Part shown: one piece after another, positions 1 to 7,759 of the stretch
How the letters are laid out: every line of letters starts with the position of its first letter
Numbering within the stretch: position 1 is the first letter of the stretch
From: Microbacterium paulum
GTDB lineage: Bacteria > Actinomycetota > Actinomycetes > Actinomycetales > Microbacteriaceae
Direction of reading: 5' to 3'
Assembly: GCF_015707995.1 (NCBI RefSeq)
Contig: NZ_JAAGRY010000013.1
Location: 1-56,266, forward strand
Length of the DNA stretch: 56,266 nt
Position numbers and translations under genes: made by a program
Notes under the pieces: model-generated
What the model was told of the DNA's origin: nothing
Seen by the model: the letters and a program-made list of their open reading frames with translations, nothing else
The model's database searches: none

Positions 1-150
1 GCGGCGGGCGACGACGGCGCGGCGGGCGAGACCGCCGCCGACGCGACGGGCGCCCCCGATTCTGCCCACTCCCCCCGAACTGCGGCCGCGCCGGATGCTC
101 CCGGCGCGCCCGCTCACCACGTTCACCATCCACCCCGGGAGCGCGAATGA
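1..150 (+). CDS. 3' end of an unknown gene (partial)
   Basis: An open frame runs from the window edge to a TGA at 148-150, overlapping the ATG of the next gene as ATGA. The 49 visible codons encode an Ala/Gly/Pro/His-rich, low-complexity tail with no recognisable domain. The ATGA overlap suggests translational coupling to the LacI-type regulator. The function cannot be judged from the tail, and in such GC-rich DNA an open frame this short can occur by chance. Confidence 0.4.
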   Translation, partial: AAGDDGAAGETAADATGAPDSAHSPRTAAAPDAPGAPAHHVHHPPRERE

Positions 151-1127
151 GCCGCGTGACTTTGCGCGACGTCGCCGAGCGCGCCGGCGTGTCGACCGCG
201 GCGATCAGTCAGGCGCTCAACGACCGCGGCAACCTGCGCCCCGAAACGCGTGAGCGCATCAAGGCGATCGCCGCCGAGCTCGGCTACTCCCCCAACAAGC
301 ACGCCGCGGCGCTCCGCAGCGGCCGCACCATGTCGATCGGGTTCGTCATGCCCGCCGACCTCGACGACGAGGCCGCCAAGAGCTGGGCGTTCGCGCACAA
401 CCTGCAGCTGAACGCGCTCGTGCGCGCATCGGCCGAGCACGGCTTCACCGTGACGGTGCTGCCCGCTTCGCGCCCCGACCTGCTCGCCACCGCGCAGCTC
501 GACGCCCTCTACCTCGCCGACGCCCGCACCGGCAAAGATCTGCTGCGCGCCGCCGCCGCGCGCGGCCTGCCCGTGATCGCTCGCGACCTGTACGTCGACG
601 TCGACCGCGCCCTCAGCATCCGCACCGGCTACGACGCGGCGCTGCGCGCCTCGCTCGAACACCTCGCGTCGTCGGGGGCGCAGCGCGTCGCACTGCTCGT
701 CGACGAGGGCGACCACCCGCGCGACGAGATCGCCCGCGCCGGCTACTCGGCGTGGTCGACCGTGCACGCCGTCGAACCGCTCGTCTTCGAGGTCGATGCG
801 GCGCATCGCACGCTGGCCCGCCGCGTACGCGATGCGTTGGATGCCGGGGCCGACGCGCTCCTCGCCTTCTGCGAAGACGGCCCCGAGGTCTACCTGCAGC
901 TCGAGGCGATGCCCCTCGTCATCCCCCGCGATGTGCAACTGGTCGCGCTGTGCGCGACCGACTGCGCGCTCAACGACCGCCTCGGCGTCACGCACGTGTG
1001 CGTGCATCCCGAGCTCGCCGCCGACGCCGTTTTCCCCTCGCTCGGCGCCCTCGTGCCCGGCCCCGGCGGCGACCCCCTCGTCATCGACCTGCCCTGGGAG
1101 CTGGTGCGCGGCTCGACGACCCGCTGA
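147..1127 (+). CDS. LacI-family transcriptional regulator
   Basis: A 326-aa protein with an N-terminal LacI helix-turn-helix at residues about 4-24 (VTLRDVAERAGVSTAAISQA) and the hinge segment YSPNKHAAALRSGRT. A periplasmic-binding-protein-like effector domain fills the rest, at about the usual family length. It probably binds a palindromic operator and responds to a sugar. The start is supported by GGGA at 137-140 and an ATGA overlap with the preceding frame, so it is likely the last or second-last gene of an operon that begins outside the window. The ligand is unknown; the neighbouring MFS gene has its own promoter and need not be a target. Confidence 0.9.
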   Translation: MSRVTLRDVAERAGVSTAAISQALNDRGNLRPETRERIKAIAAELGYSPNKHAAALRSGRTMSIGFVMPADLDDEAAKSWAFAHNLQLNALVRASAEHGFTVTVLPASRPDLLATAQLDALYLADARTGKDLLRAAAARGLPVIARDLYVDVDRALSIRTGYDAALRASLEHLASSGAQRVALLVDEGDHPRDEIARAGYSAWSTVHAVEPLVFEVDAAHRTLARRVRDALDAGADALLAFCEDGPEVYLQLEAMPLVIPRDVQLVALCATDCALNDRLGVTHVCVHPELAADAVFPSLGALVPGPGGDPLVIDLPWELVRGSTTR

Positions 1128-1153
1128 CGGAGGCCGGTGCCGTCGCCCCGTTC

Positions 1154-1159
1154 TAGGAT
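1154..1159 (+). promoter_or_regulatory. -10 box TAGGAT, leaderless start of the MFS gene
   Basis: TAGGAT lies six bases before the ATG at 1166, so transcription would begin at or next to the start codon. No Shine-Dalgarno sequence fits. This is one of many examples of this spacing in the window. Confidence 0.5.
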
Positions 1160-1165
1160 GGCGGG

Positions 1166-2461
1166 ATGCCTTCGCTCGGTGAACTCGTCGCGCCGCGGCG
1201 CCTCGGCACGAGCTTCCGGTGGCTGCTCGGCTCGTCGTGGACGAGCAATCTGGGCGACGGCATCGCCCTGTCGGCCGCGCCGCTGCTGATCGCCTCGATG
1301 ACGTCGTCGCCGGTTCTCGTCGCGGCGGGCGCGATGATGCAGTACCTCCCCTGGCTGCTGTTCGGCCTGTTCGCAGGCTCGGTCGTCGATCACCACGACC
1401 GTCGCCGACTCGTGATGATCGCCAACGGGTCGCGCGCCGTCGTCGTCGCCGCGCTCGTGGTGTTCCTCGTGACCGGGCACGCCACGGTCGTGATCGTGCT
1501 GGCCACGGCATTCGTCTACGGCACGGCCGAGGTGTTCGCCGACACGGCCGGGTCGACCCTGCTGCCCATGCTCGTGCGCCCCGCCGATCTCGGCATCGGC
1601 AACGCGCGCCTGCAGGCCGGATACCTCGTGGCGAACCAGCTCGCCGGGCCGCCGCTGGGCGCCTTCCTCTTCGCGATCGGGTCGTTCTGGCCGTTCCTCG
1701 TGCAGATCCTCTGCGTGAGCCTCGCCGTCGTGCTCATCTCGCGGATCGCGCGCACCCCGGTGCCCGAACGCGACGCGGCGGCAGACGCCGCGTCGGTGCC
1801 CACGAGCACGCATCCGATCCGCGAAGGACTGCGGTGGCTACGGCACAACCCGCCGGTGCGCACCCTGGTGCTCATCATTCTGGTGTTCAACGTGACGTGG
1901 GCGGCGCCGTGGAGCATCCTCGTGCTCTACGCCACCGAGCACTTGGGCATGGGCCCCGTCGGCTACGGGGCGCTCACGACGGCCTCCGCGCTCGGAGGCC
2001 TCGTCGGCATCGCGGCCTTCGGCTGGCTAGAGAAGCACGTCTCGTTCTCGACGCTCATGCGCGTGTGTTTGACGCTCGAGGTGCTCATGCACCTGGCCTT
2101 CGCCCTGACGACGGCTCCCGCGATCGCCTTCGCGATCATGTTCGGCTTCGGCGCGTACGCCTTCGTGTGGGGCACGATCTCGACCACTGTGCGCCAACGG
2201 CTCGTGCCGATGCATCTGCAGGGGCGCATCGCATCGGTGAACATGGTCGGCGTCTTCGGCGGGCTCGTGATCGGTCAGGCGCTCGGCGGCGTCATCGCGC
2301 AGACGTGGGGCCTCACGGCGCCCTGGTGGTTCGCCTTCGGCGGGTCGCTCGTGACCCTCGTGATCGTGTGGCGCTCGCTCTCGCTCATCGCCGCCGCGAA
2401 ACCCGTGCTCGACACCGCCGACGATCCCGACCCCTCCCTCGGCGACCACGAGACCGCCTGA
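1166..2461 (+). CDS. MFS transporter, exporter-like (MFS_3/EntS type)
   Basis: A 431-aa integral membrane protein with about 12 predicted hydrophobic segments. It has the MFS motif-A loop after TM2 (GSVVDHHDRRRL) and a long cytoplasmic linker near residues 195-220. The pattern (SWTSNLGDGIALSAAPLLIA at the N-terminus) matches the MFS_3 group of proton-driven exporters, which includes the enterobactin exporter EntS and many drug-efflux proteins. The substrate cannot be told. The gene has its own -10 box just before the ATG, so it is probably monocistronic even though it follows the LacI-type gene by only 38 bases. Confidence 0.85.
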   Translation: MPSLGELVAPRRLGTSFRWLLGSSWTSNLGDGIALSAAPLLIASMTSSPVLVAAGAMMQYLPWLLFGLFAGSVVDHHDRRRLVMIANGSRAVVVAALVVFLVTGHATVVIVLATAFVYGTAEVFADTAGSTLLPMLVRPADLGIGNARLQAGYLVANQLAGPPLGAFLFAIGSFWPFLVQILCVSLAVVLISRIARTPVPERDAAADAASVPTSTHPIREGLRWLRHNPPVRTLVLIILVFNVTWAAPWSILVLYATEHLGMGPVGYGALTTASALGGLVGIAAFGWLEKHVSFSTLMRVCLTLEVLMHLAFALTTAPAIAFAIMFGFGAYAFVWGTISTTVRQRLVPMHLQGRIASVNMVGVFGGLVIGQALGGVIAQTWGLTAPWWFAFGGSLVTLVIVWRSLSLIAAAKPVLDTADDPDPSLGDHETA

Positions 2462-2541
2462 CAGCCGGGCATCCTGCCCCGCGCGCGCCGCCGGGATGCC
2501 TCGCGTCCCCCGGATGCCTCGCGCCCGCGCCTCGCACACCC

Positions 2542-2604
2542 GCGGAGATCCGCACAACTGCGGACCCACGGCGCGCGCCGATCCGCAGAACCGCAGATCT
2601 CCGC
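2542..2604. repeat. Imperfect inverted repeat (25-bp arms, 13-base loop)
   Basis: Left arm 2542-2566 and right arm 2580-2604 pair at 19 of 25 positions; the arms start with GCGGAGATC and end with CTGCGGA. The unit GCGGA occurs four times. It lies in the 243-base gap (2462-2704) between the convergent MFS and tatD genes, which otherwise holds nothing I can identify. It may act as a bidirectional terminator, although there is no T-tract, or it may be a dispersed palindromic repeat. Confidence 0.6.
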
Positions 2605-2704
2605 CACAGCGCACGCCCCGATTCCGCCGCCGACGCCCGCGCGGGCGCCGGAGAAGATGGATGCCACACCGAGCAACTCCCCGAGGCGCCACCCCGCCCC
2701 GGGC

Positions 2705-3583
2705 TCAGTCCTCGAACGCTCCGTAGACGTCGAGGGTGTTCGCGGCGAGCTGGGCGCAGAACGCGTCGAGGTCGATGCCGAGCTCCGCGGCCATGAACCG
2801 CACGGTCACCGGCACGAGGTAGGGCGCGTTCGGGCGGCCTCGGAACGGCGTGGGCGTCAGGAACGGGGCATCCGTCTCGACGAGAATCCGCTCGAGGGGG
2901 GTGACCGCGAGCGCGTCGCGCAGATTCTGCGCGTTCTTGAACGTGACGTTGCCCGCAAAGCTCAGCCAATAACCGCGATCGGCGGCCACACGCGCCATCG
3001 CCTCGTCGCCCGAGAAGCAGTGGAACACCGTCCGGTCGGGCGCACCCACGCGTGCGAGGGTCTCGAGCACCTCGTCATGGGCGTCGCGATCGTGGATCTG
3101 CATCGCGATGTCGTGCTTCTTCGCGAGGGCGATGTGCGCCTCGAAGCTGAAGAACTGCGCCGGCAGGCCGTCGCCCTCGGTGCGGAAGAAGTCGAGCCCG
3201 GTCTCGCCGATCGCGCGCACGCGCGGCTGCGCCGCGAGCTCGTCGATCACCGCGATCGCCTCGTCGAGCATTCCCTGCGCGGCATATACCGGCGCCTCGT
3301 TGGGATGGATCGCCACCGCGGCGAGCACGCGGGGGTGGGATGCCGCGGCCCAGGCCGACCAGCGACTCGACTCGATGTCACCGCCGGCCTGCACGACGCC
3401 CGTGACCCCGACCTCGCCGGCGCGCAGCAGCTGCTCGTCGAGAGACATCCCGTCGCCGTCCTCGATCTCGAGATGGCAGTGGTTGTCGTAGACCGCGACG
3501 GGCAGCGGCTCGGGTGACGCCGGATACGACACGTCGCGTGCACCCTTCTCGCGCTGCCGCACGTACTGCGACGGATCGGTCAC
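2705..3583 (-). CDS. tatD: TatD-family metal-dependent hydrolase (3'-5' DNase)
   Basis: A 292-aa TIM-barrel hydrolase of the TatD family. Metal-binding HCHLE (within VYDNHCHLE, about residues 33-37), IGETGLDF, QIHDRDAHDE, HCFSGD and VETDAPFL are all present in family order. Family members are two-metal nucleases that degrade DNA 3'-5' and act in DNA quality control. I chose the GTG at 3583 because it overlaps the metG stop as GTGA, giving translational coupling. The longer upstream frame is a metG shadow. metG-tatD is a conserved actinobacterial pair. Confidence 0.93.
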   Translation of the reverse strand: MTDPSQYVRQREKGARDVSYPASPEPLPVAVYDNHCHLEIEDGDGMSLDEQLLRAGEVGVTGVVQAGGDIESSRWSAWAAASHPRVLAAVAIHPNEAPVYAAQGMLDEAIAVIDELAAQPRVRAIGETGLDFFRTEGDGLPAQFFSFEAHIALAKKHDIAMQIHDRDAHDEVLETLARVGAPDRTVFHCFSGDEAMARVAADRGYWLSFAGNVTFKNAQNLRDALAVTPLERILVETDAPFLTPTPFRGRPNAPYLVPVTVRFMAAELGIDLDAFCAQLAANTLDVYGAFED

Positions 3584-5142
3584 TGCTCGACGCGGGGGAA
3601 GAGCGGCGCGAGACCGTTGACGCTCGATCCGGCGGCGAGCTGGCCCCAGCTGCCGGCATCGCGCAGCGGCTGGTCCTGCAGACGACCCGCGTGGCCGAGC
3701 GCGACCCAGAGCTTCTCGGTCGCTTCGGGCATGAACGGGCTCAGCAGCACGGCGAGGGCGCGGAGCCCCTCGGCGGCGGTGTAGAGCACCGTGCCCAGGC
3801 GCGCGCGCTGCGCGTCGTCTTTGGCGAGCGCCCACGGCTCGTTGTCGGTGATGTAGCCGTTGAGGGCATCGACGATCGTCCAGATCGCCGCGATCGCCTC
3901 GTCGGGCCGGAATCGCTCCATCGCCGCATCGGCGTTGGCCGCGGCATCCGCCACCGTCTTCTGAATCCGCAGGTCGCCGTCGGTGTAGGTGGATGCCGGG
4001 GGCACGATCCCCTCGAAGTACTTCTCGATCATCGCGGTCGTCCGCGACGCGAGATTGCCGAAGCCGTTGGCGAGCTCGGCCTGGTAGCGCGCCGACAGGT
4101 CTTCCCACGAGAACGAGCCGTCCTGACCGAACGCGATCGCCGACAGGAAGTAGAAGCGGTAGGCATCCGACCCGAACACGTCGGTGATCTCGGTGGGCGC
4201 GATGCCGGTGAGCTTCGACTTCGACATCTTCTCGCCGCCGACCAGCAGCCAGCCGTGTGCGAACACGCCGCGGGGCACGTCGAGTCCGGCGGCCATGAGC
4301 ATGGCCGGCCAGATGACGGCGTGGAAGCGCAGGATGTCCTTTCCGACCACGTGGAAAGCCGGCCAACGGCGCTCGAACTGGGCCGGGTCGGTGCCGAAAC
4401 CGACGGCCGTCGCATAGTTCAGCAGGGCGTCCACCCACACGTAGATGACGTGCGACGGGTCCCACGGCACGGTGATGCCCCAGTCGAACGCCGAGCGCGA
4501 GATCGAGAGGTCTTTGAGCCCCGACCGCACGAACGAGACGACCTCGTTGCGCGCCGATTCGGGCCGCACGAAGTCGGGCTCGGTCTTGTAGAGCTCGAGC
4601 AGCCGGTCTTGGAACTCGCTGAGCTTGAAGAAGTAGTTCTTCTCCTGCAGCAGCTCGAGGGGCTTCGAGTGGATCGCGCAGACCTTGAGACCTTCGAACG
4701 CGCCCGTGCCGTCGACGATCTCGGCTTCGGGTTTGAACTCCTCGCAGCCCACGCAGTACAGCGCCTCGTACTCGCCCGCGTAGATGTAGCCGCGGTCGTA
4801 GAGCGTCTGCACGAACTGCTGCACGCGCTCCTCGTGGCGCGGCTGCGTCGTGCGGATGAAGTCGTCGTTGGCGACGTCGAGCGTCTCGAGCAGCGGGAAC
4901 CACGACTCGGTCACGAGCTTGTCGACCCACTCCTGCGGCGTCACGCCGTTGGCGGCGGCGGCGCGGAGCATCTTCTGGCCGTGCTCGTCGGTGCCGGTGA
5001 GCATCCAGGTGTCGTCACCCGACTGGCGGTGCCACCGGGCGAGCGCATCGACGGCCACCGTCGTGTACCCGTGGCCGATGTGCGGCAGATCGCTCGGGTA
5101 GTAGATCGGGGTCGTGATGTAGAAGGACTGACCGGTGCTCAC
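3580..5142 (-). CDS. metG: Methionyl-tRNA synthetase
   Basis: A 520-aa class I aminoacyl-tRNA synthetase charging tRNA-Met. The HIGH signature (PHIGHGYTT, near residue 21) and KMSKS (near residue 304) are intact. CVGC in the connective peptide and the C-terminal anticodon-binding helices (FANGFGNLASRT-type region) are present. The length fits the short bacterial form without the C-terminal dimerisation domain. The GTG start at 5142 lies six bases after a TAGAAT -10 box (minus strand), so it is probably leaderless. It is cotranscribed with tatD through a GTGA overlap. Confidence 0.97.
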   Translation of the reverse strand: MSTGQSFYITTPIYYPSDLPHIGHGYTTVAVDALARWHRQSGDDTWMLTGTDEHGQKMLRAAAANGVTPQEWVDKLVTESWFPLLETLDVANDDFIRTTQPRHEERVQQFVQTLYDRGYIYAGEYEALYCVGCEEFKPEAEIVDGTGAFEGLKVCAIHSKPLELLQEKNYFFKLSEFQDRLLELYKTEPDFVRPESARNEVVSFVRSGLKDLSISRSAFDWGITVPWDPSHVIYVWVDALLNYATAVGFGTDPAQFERRWPAFHVVGKDILRFHAVIWPAMLMAAGLDVPRGVFAHGWLLVGGEKMSKSKLTGIAPTEITDVFGSDAYRFYFLSAIAFGQDGSFSWEDLSARYQAELANGFGNLASRTTAMIEKYFEGIVPPASTYTDGDLRIQKTVADAAANADAAMERFRPDEAIAAIWTIVDALNGYITDNEPWALAKDDAQRARLGTVLYTAAEGLRALAVLLSPFMPEATEKLWVALGHAGRLQDQPLRDAGSWGQLAAGSSVNGLAPLFPRVEQ

Positions 5143-5148
5143 CCGTCG

Positions 5149-5154
5149 ATTCTA
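5149..5154 (-). promoter_or_regulatory. -10 box TAGAAT of metG (leaderless)
   Basis: Read on the minus strand, TAGAAT is followed by six bases and then the GTG start of metG at 5142. No ribosome binding site is visible. Confidence 0.5.
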
Positions 5155-5191
5155 GTTGGGGCTCCGGAACTCGATCGGCGTGTGACGGCGC

Positions 5192-6205
5192 TCAAGCGCT
5201 CTCGCGCACGACGAGGCTCGTCGGCAGCACGACGGGCTCGCGGGGTGTGCCATTGATGATGTCGAGCACCATGTCGACCATCGTCGAGCTGATCTGCGAC
5301 CAGGGCTGGCGCACCGTGGTGAGCGGAGGGCGGTGGGTCTCGGCGAGCCCCGAGTCGTCGAAGCCCGCGACGGCGACGTCCTCGGGCACGCGGCGCCCGG
5401 CACGGCGAAGGGCCTCGATCGCGCCGACGGCCATCACGTCGCTCGCCGCGAAGACCGCGTCGATGTCGGGTGCGCGTTCGAGCAGGCGCTCCATCGCGGC
5501 GTCGCCGCTCGCCGCCTCGTAGCTGCCTGTTTCGACGAGCTCCGGGTCGAAACGATCGCCGAGCTCCTCTCGGAACCCTTCCAGACGCAGACGTCCGCCC
5601 GGCGTGTCGAGGGGTCCGGTGATGAGCGCGATCCGGCGGTGTCCACGCTCGATGAGATGACGCGTCATCGTCCGCGCCGCCTCGATCTCGTCGATGGCGA
5701 CGTGCGGCACGACGACATCGCCCTGCTGGGGAATCCCCGAGCACACGGTCGGAACACCGGTGGCGACGAGCGTGGCAAGGAGCGAGTCGGATGCGTGCGA
5801 CGACACCAGCAGCACACCGTCGACGTGTCCCGCGCTCACGTACCGCTCGACGCTGAGCTGCTCCTGCGCGGTGTCGGCGATGAGCAGCACGAGCGTCATC
5901 GACCGCTCGGCGAGCGCCGCCGTCGCGCCGCGGAGAAGGAGCGCGAACGTCGGGTCGGAGAAGAGGAGTTGCTGCGACTCGGTCAACAAGAACGCGAGCG
6001 AGTTCGATTTGCCCGTCGCGAGGGTGCGTGCCGCGTGGTTGGCGGTGTACCCCGTGGTGCGGATCGCCTCTTCGACGGCGGCGCGCGCTTCGGGAGAAAC
6101 CCAGTGCCCGCCGTTGATGACCCGAGAGACCGTGCCGTGCGACACGCCCGCGACCGCCGCCACGTCGCGGATCGTGGGTTTTCTCGCACTGCCGATCGAG
6201 CTCAC
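5192..6205 (-). CDS. LacI-family regulator of the maltose/maltodextrin genes
   Basis: A 337-aa repressor with a helix-turn-helix at about residues 10-30 (PTIRDVAAVAGVSHGTVSRV), a hinge ending NHAARTLATGKSNSL, and a full sugar-binding effector domain with the typical closing segments (AGFDDSGLAETHRPPLTTV). It is divergent from malE with a perfect operator-like palindrome between them. It therefore most likely represses malEFG and the GH13 gene and is released by maltose or a related sugar. The GTG at 6205 lies eight bases after TATAGT, so its mRNA may be leaderless. No symbol is given because the malR name is used for unrelated regulators. Confidence 0.92.
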   Translation of the reverse strand: MSSIGSARKPTIRDVAAVAGVSHGTVSRVINGGHWVSPEARAAVEEAIRTTGYTANHAARTLATGKSNSLAFLLTESQQLLFSDPTFALLLRGATAALAERSMTLVLLIADTAQEQLSVERYVSAGHVDGVLLVSSHASDSLLATLVATGVPTVCSGIPQQGDVVVPHVAIDEIEAARTMTRHLIERGHRRIALITGPLDTPGGRLRLEGFREELGDRFDPELVETGSYEAASGDAAMERLLERAPDIDAVFAASDVMAVGAIEALRRAGRRVPEDVAVAGFDDSGLAETHRPPLTTVRQPWSQISSTMVDMVLDIINGTPREPVVLPTSLVVRESA

Positions 6206-6213
6206 GACAGCCG

Positions 6214-6219
6214 ACTATA
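6214..6219 (-). promoter_or_regulatory. -10 box TATAGT of the LacI-type regulator gene
   Basis: TATAGT on the minus strand ends eight bases before the GTG start at 6205, so the transcript start would coincide roughly with the start codon. I see no good -35. Confidence 0.4.
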
Positions 6220-6259
6220 CCCTCCGCTACGGCGTGCTATCTTGGTCAGACCACAAAAC

Positions 6260-6275
6260 CTGTGACCGGTCACAG
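6260..6275. promoter_or_regulatory. LacI-type operator, perfect 16-bp palindrome
   Basis: CTGTGACCGGTCACAG is a perfect palindrome with the central CG typical of LacI-family operators. It lies between the regulator gene and malE. A second short inverted repeat, GTTCG-N4-CGAAC, follows directly at 6275-6288. The LacI-type protein at 5192-6205 is the expected binder. Confidence 0.75.
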
Positions 6276-6408
6276 TTCGATAACGAACACCTCACCGACG
6301 GGCTCACGGAGCGCACAATGGCACTGCGCGCGTTCAGCGCGGTGACAGCACCAGGCGACGGGGCCGACGCACGATCGGCCTCACGCCGCAATGAAGAGAG
6401 GCACACCG

Positions 6409-7656
6409 ATGAAGGTGAAGAAGAAGGGCATGCTCGCCACGGGCATGGTCGTCGCGGCGAGCATCCTCGCCCTGGCGGGCTGCTCGAGCAGCGGGACGAC
6501 GGCCACGCCGACCGACGACGGCACCGCCGCAAGCGGAACGCTGACCGTCTGGGTCGACGCCGACCGCGCCCGCGCGCTCGAAGACGTCGCGAAGACGTTC
6601 GAGCAGGAGAAGGGCGTCAAGGTCAACCTGGTCGTCAAGGACTACGGCAAGATCCGCGACGAGTTCACGGCGCAGGTTCCCTCCGGCAAGGGCCCCGACA
6701 TCACGATCGGCGGCCACGACTGGATCGGCGCGTTCGTCAAGGACGGCATCGTCGCCCCCGTCGAGCTCGGCGACAAGTCCGCCGACTTCGAGAAGGTCGC
6801 CGTCGAGGCGGTCACCTACGACGGCAAGACCTATGGACTGCCGTACGCGATCGAGAACATCGCCATCCTCCGCAACACCGCGCTGGCGTCGTCGACCCCG
6901 GCCACCTACGACGAGATGATCGCCGCCGGCCGTGCCGCGGGCACCGAGTACCCGTTCGTCGTGGGCCTCGACCCCCAGGCATCCGACCCCTACCACCTCT
7001 ACCCGTTCCAGACCTCCTTCGGGAGCTCGGTCTTCGCTCGCAACGCCGACGGCTCGTACGACGCGTCGAAGCTGACGATCGGTGACGAGTCCGGCCAGGG
7101 CTTCGCCGCGTGGCTCACCGCGCAGGGCGACACCGGCACGAAGGTGCTGAACCTCAACCTGTCGGGCGACCTCGCCAAAGAGGCCTTCAACGCCGGAAAG
7201 TCGCCGTACTTCCTGACGGGTCCGTGGAACGTCGCCGACGCTCAGAAGGCCGGCATCGACGTCTCCGTCGATGCCATCCCGAGCGCGGGCGGGCAGACGG
7301 CCCAGCCGTTCGCCGGCGTGCAGGCGTTCTTCCTGTCGGCCAAGAGCAACAACGCGCTCATCGCCAACGAGTTCCTCGTGAACTACATCGCGACCGCCGA
7401 CGTGCAGACGAAGCTGTTCGAGGCGGGCGGGCGTCCGCCCGCGCTGACCGAGTCGTTCAAGGCGGCGCAGTCCGACCCGATCGTCGCCGGTTTCGCGGCC
7501 GTCGGCCAGAACGCCGTGCCGATGCCGAGCATCCCCGAGATGGGTTCGGTGTGGGATGACTGGGGCAAGACCGAGGCCGCGCTCATCAAGGGCTCGTCCG
7601 ACCCGGCCGGTGACTGGGTCAAGATGGCTGATTCCATCCAGGCGAAGCTCGGCTGA
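6409..7656 (+). CDS. malE: Sugar ABC transporter substrate-binding lipoprotein (MalE-like)
   Basis: A 415-aa extracellular solute-binding protein, family 1. The lipoprotein signal has a Lys-rich start, a hydrophobic core and the lipobox LALAGC with the lipidated Cys at residue 25. The mature part resembles MalE/CycB maltodextrin-binding proteins (KGPDITIGGHDWIGAF, FLTGPWNV). I chose the ATG at 6409 over one at 6391 because AAGAGAGG at 6394-6401 sits seven bases before it. It precedes malF and malG and delivers maltose or maltodextrins to them at the outer face of the membrane. Confidence 0.93.
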   Translation: MKVKKKGMLATGMVVAASILALAGCSSSGTTATPTDDGTAASGTLTVWVDADRARALEDVAKTFEQEKGVKVNLVVKDYGKIRDEFTAQVPSGKGPDITIGGHDWIGAFVKDGIVAPVELGDKSADFEKVAVEAVTYDGKTYGLPYAIENIAILRNTALASSTPATYDEMIAAGRAAGTEYPFVVGLDPQASDPYHLYPFQTSFGSSVFARNADGSYDASKLTIGDESGQGFAAWLTAQGDTGTKVLNLNLSGDLAKEAFNAGKSPYFLTGPWNVADAQKAGIDVSVDAIPSAGGQTAQPFAGVQAFFLSAKSNNALIANEFLVNYIATADVQTKLFEAGGRPPALTESFKAAQSDPIVAGFAAVGQNAVPMPSIPEMGSVWDDWGKTEAALIKGSSDPAGDWVKMADSIQAKLG

Positions 7657-7665
7657 CCCTGACCG

Positions 7666-7694
7666 GGGGCGGCGTCCCTTGCGGACGCCGCCCC
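7666..7694 (+). terminator. Stem-loop between malE and malF
   Basis: A perfect 12-bp stem (7666-7677 and 7683-7694, GGGGCGGCGTCC and its complement) with a five-base loop is followed by TCCTCTT. Ten bases after the malE stop, it probably ends part of the transcripts or protects the malE 3' end, giving more binding protein than permease. Confidence 0.7.
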
Positions 7695-7759
7695 TCCTCT
7701 TGCATTCTTTCCCCAGGCCCGCGGCAGCCCCGCGCCCCCTCATCCGATAGGAGTCGACG

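Noticed and set aside
6391..6408. malE starting at ATG 6391
   Set aside because: This ATG has no ribosome binding site, whereas AAGAGAGG lies at ideal spacing before ATG 6409 and the signal peptide is better from there.
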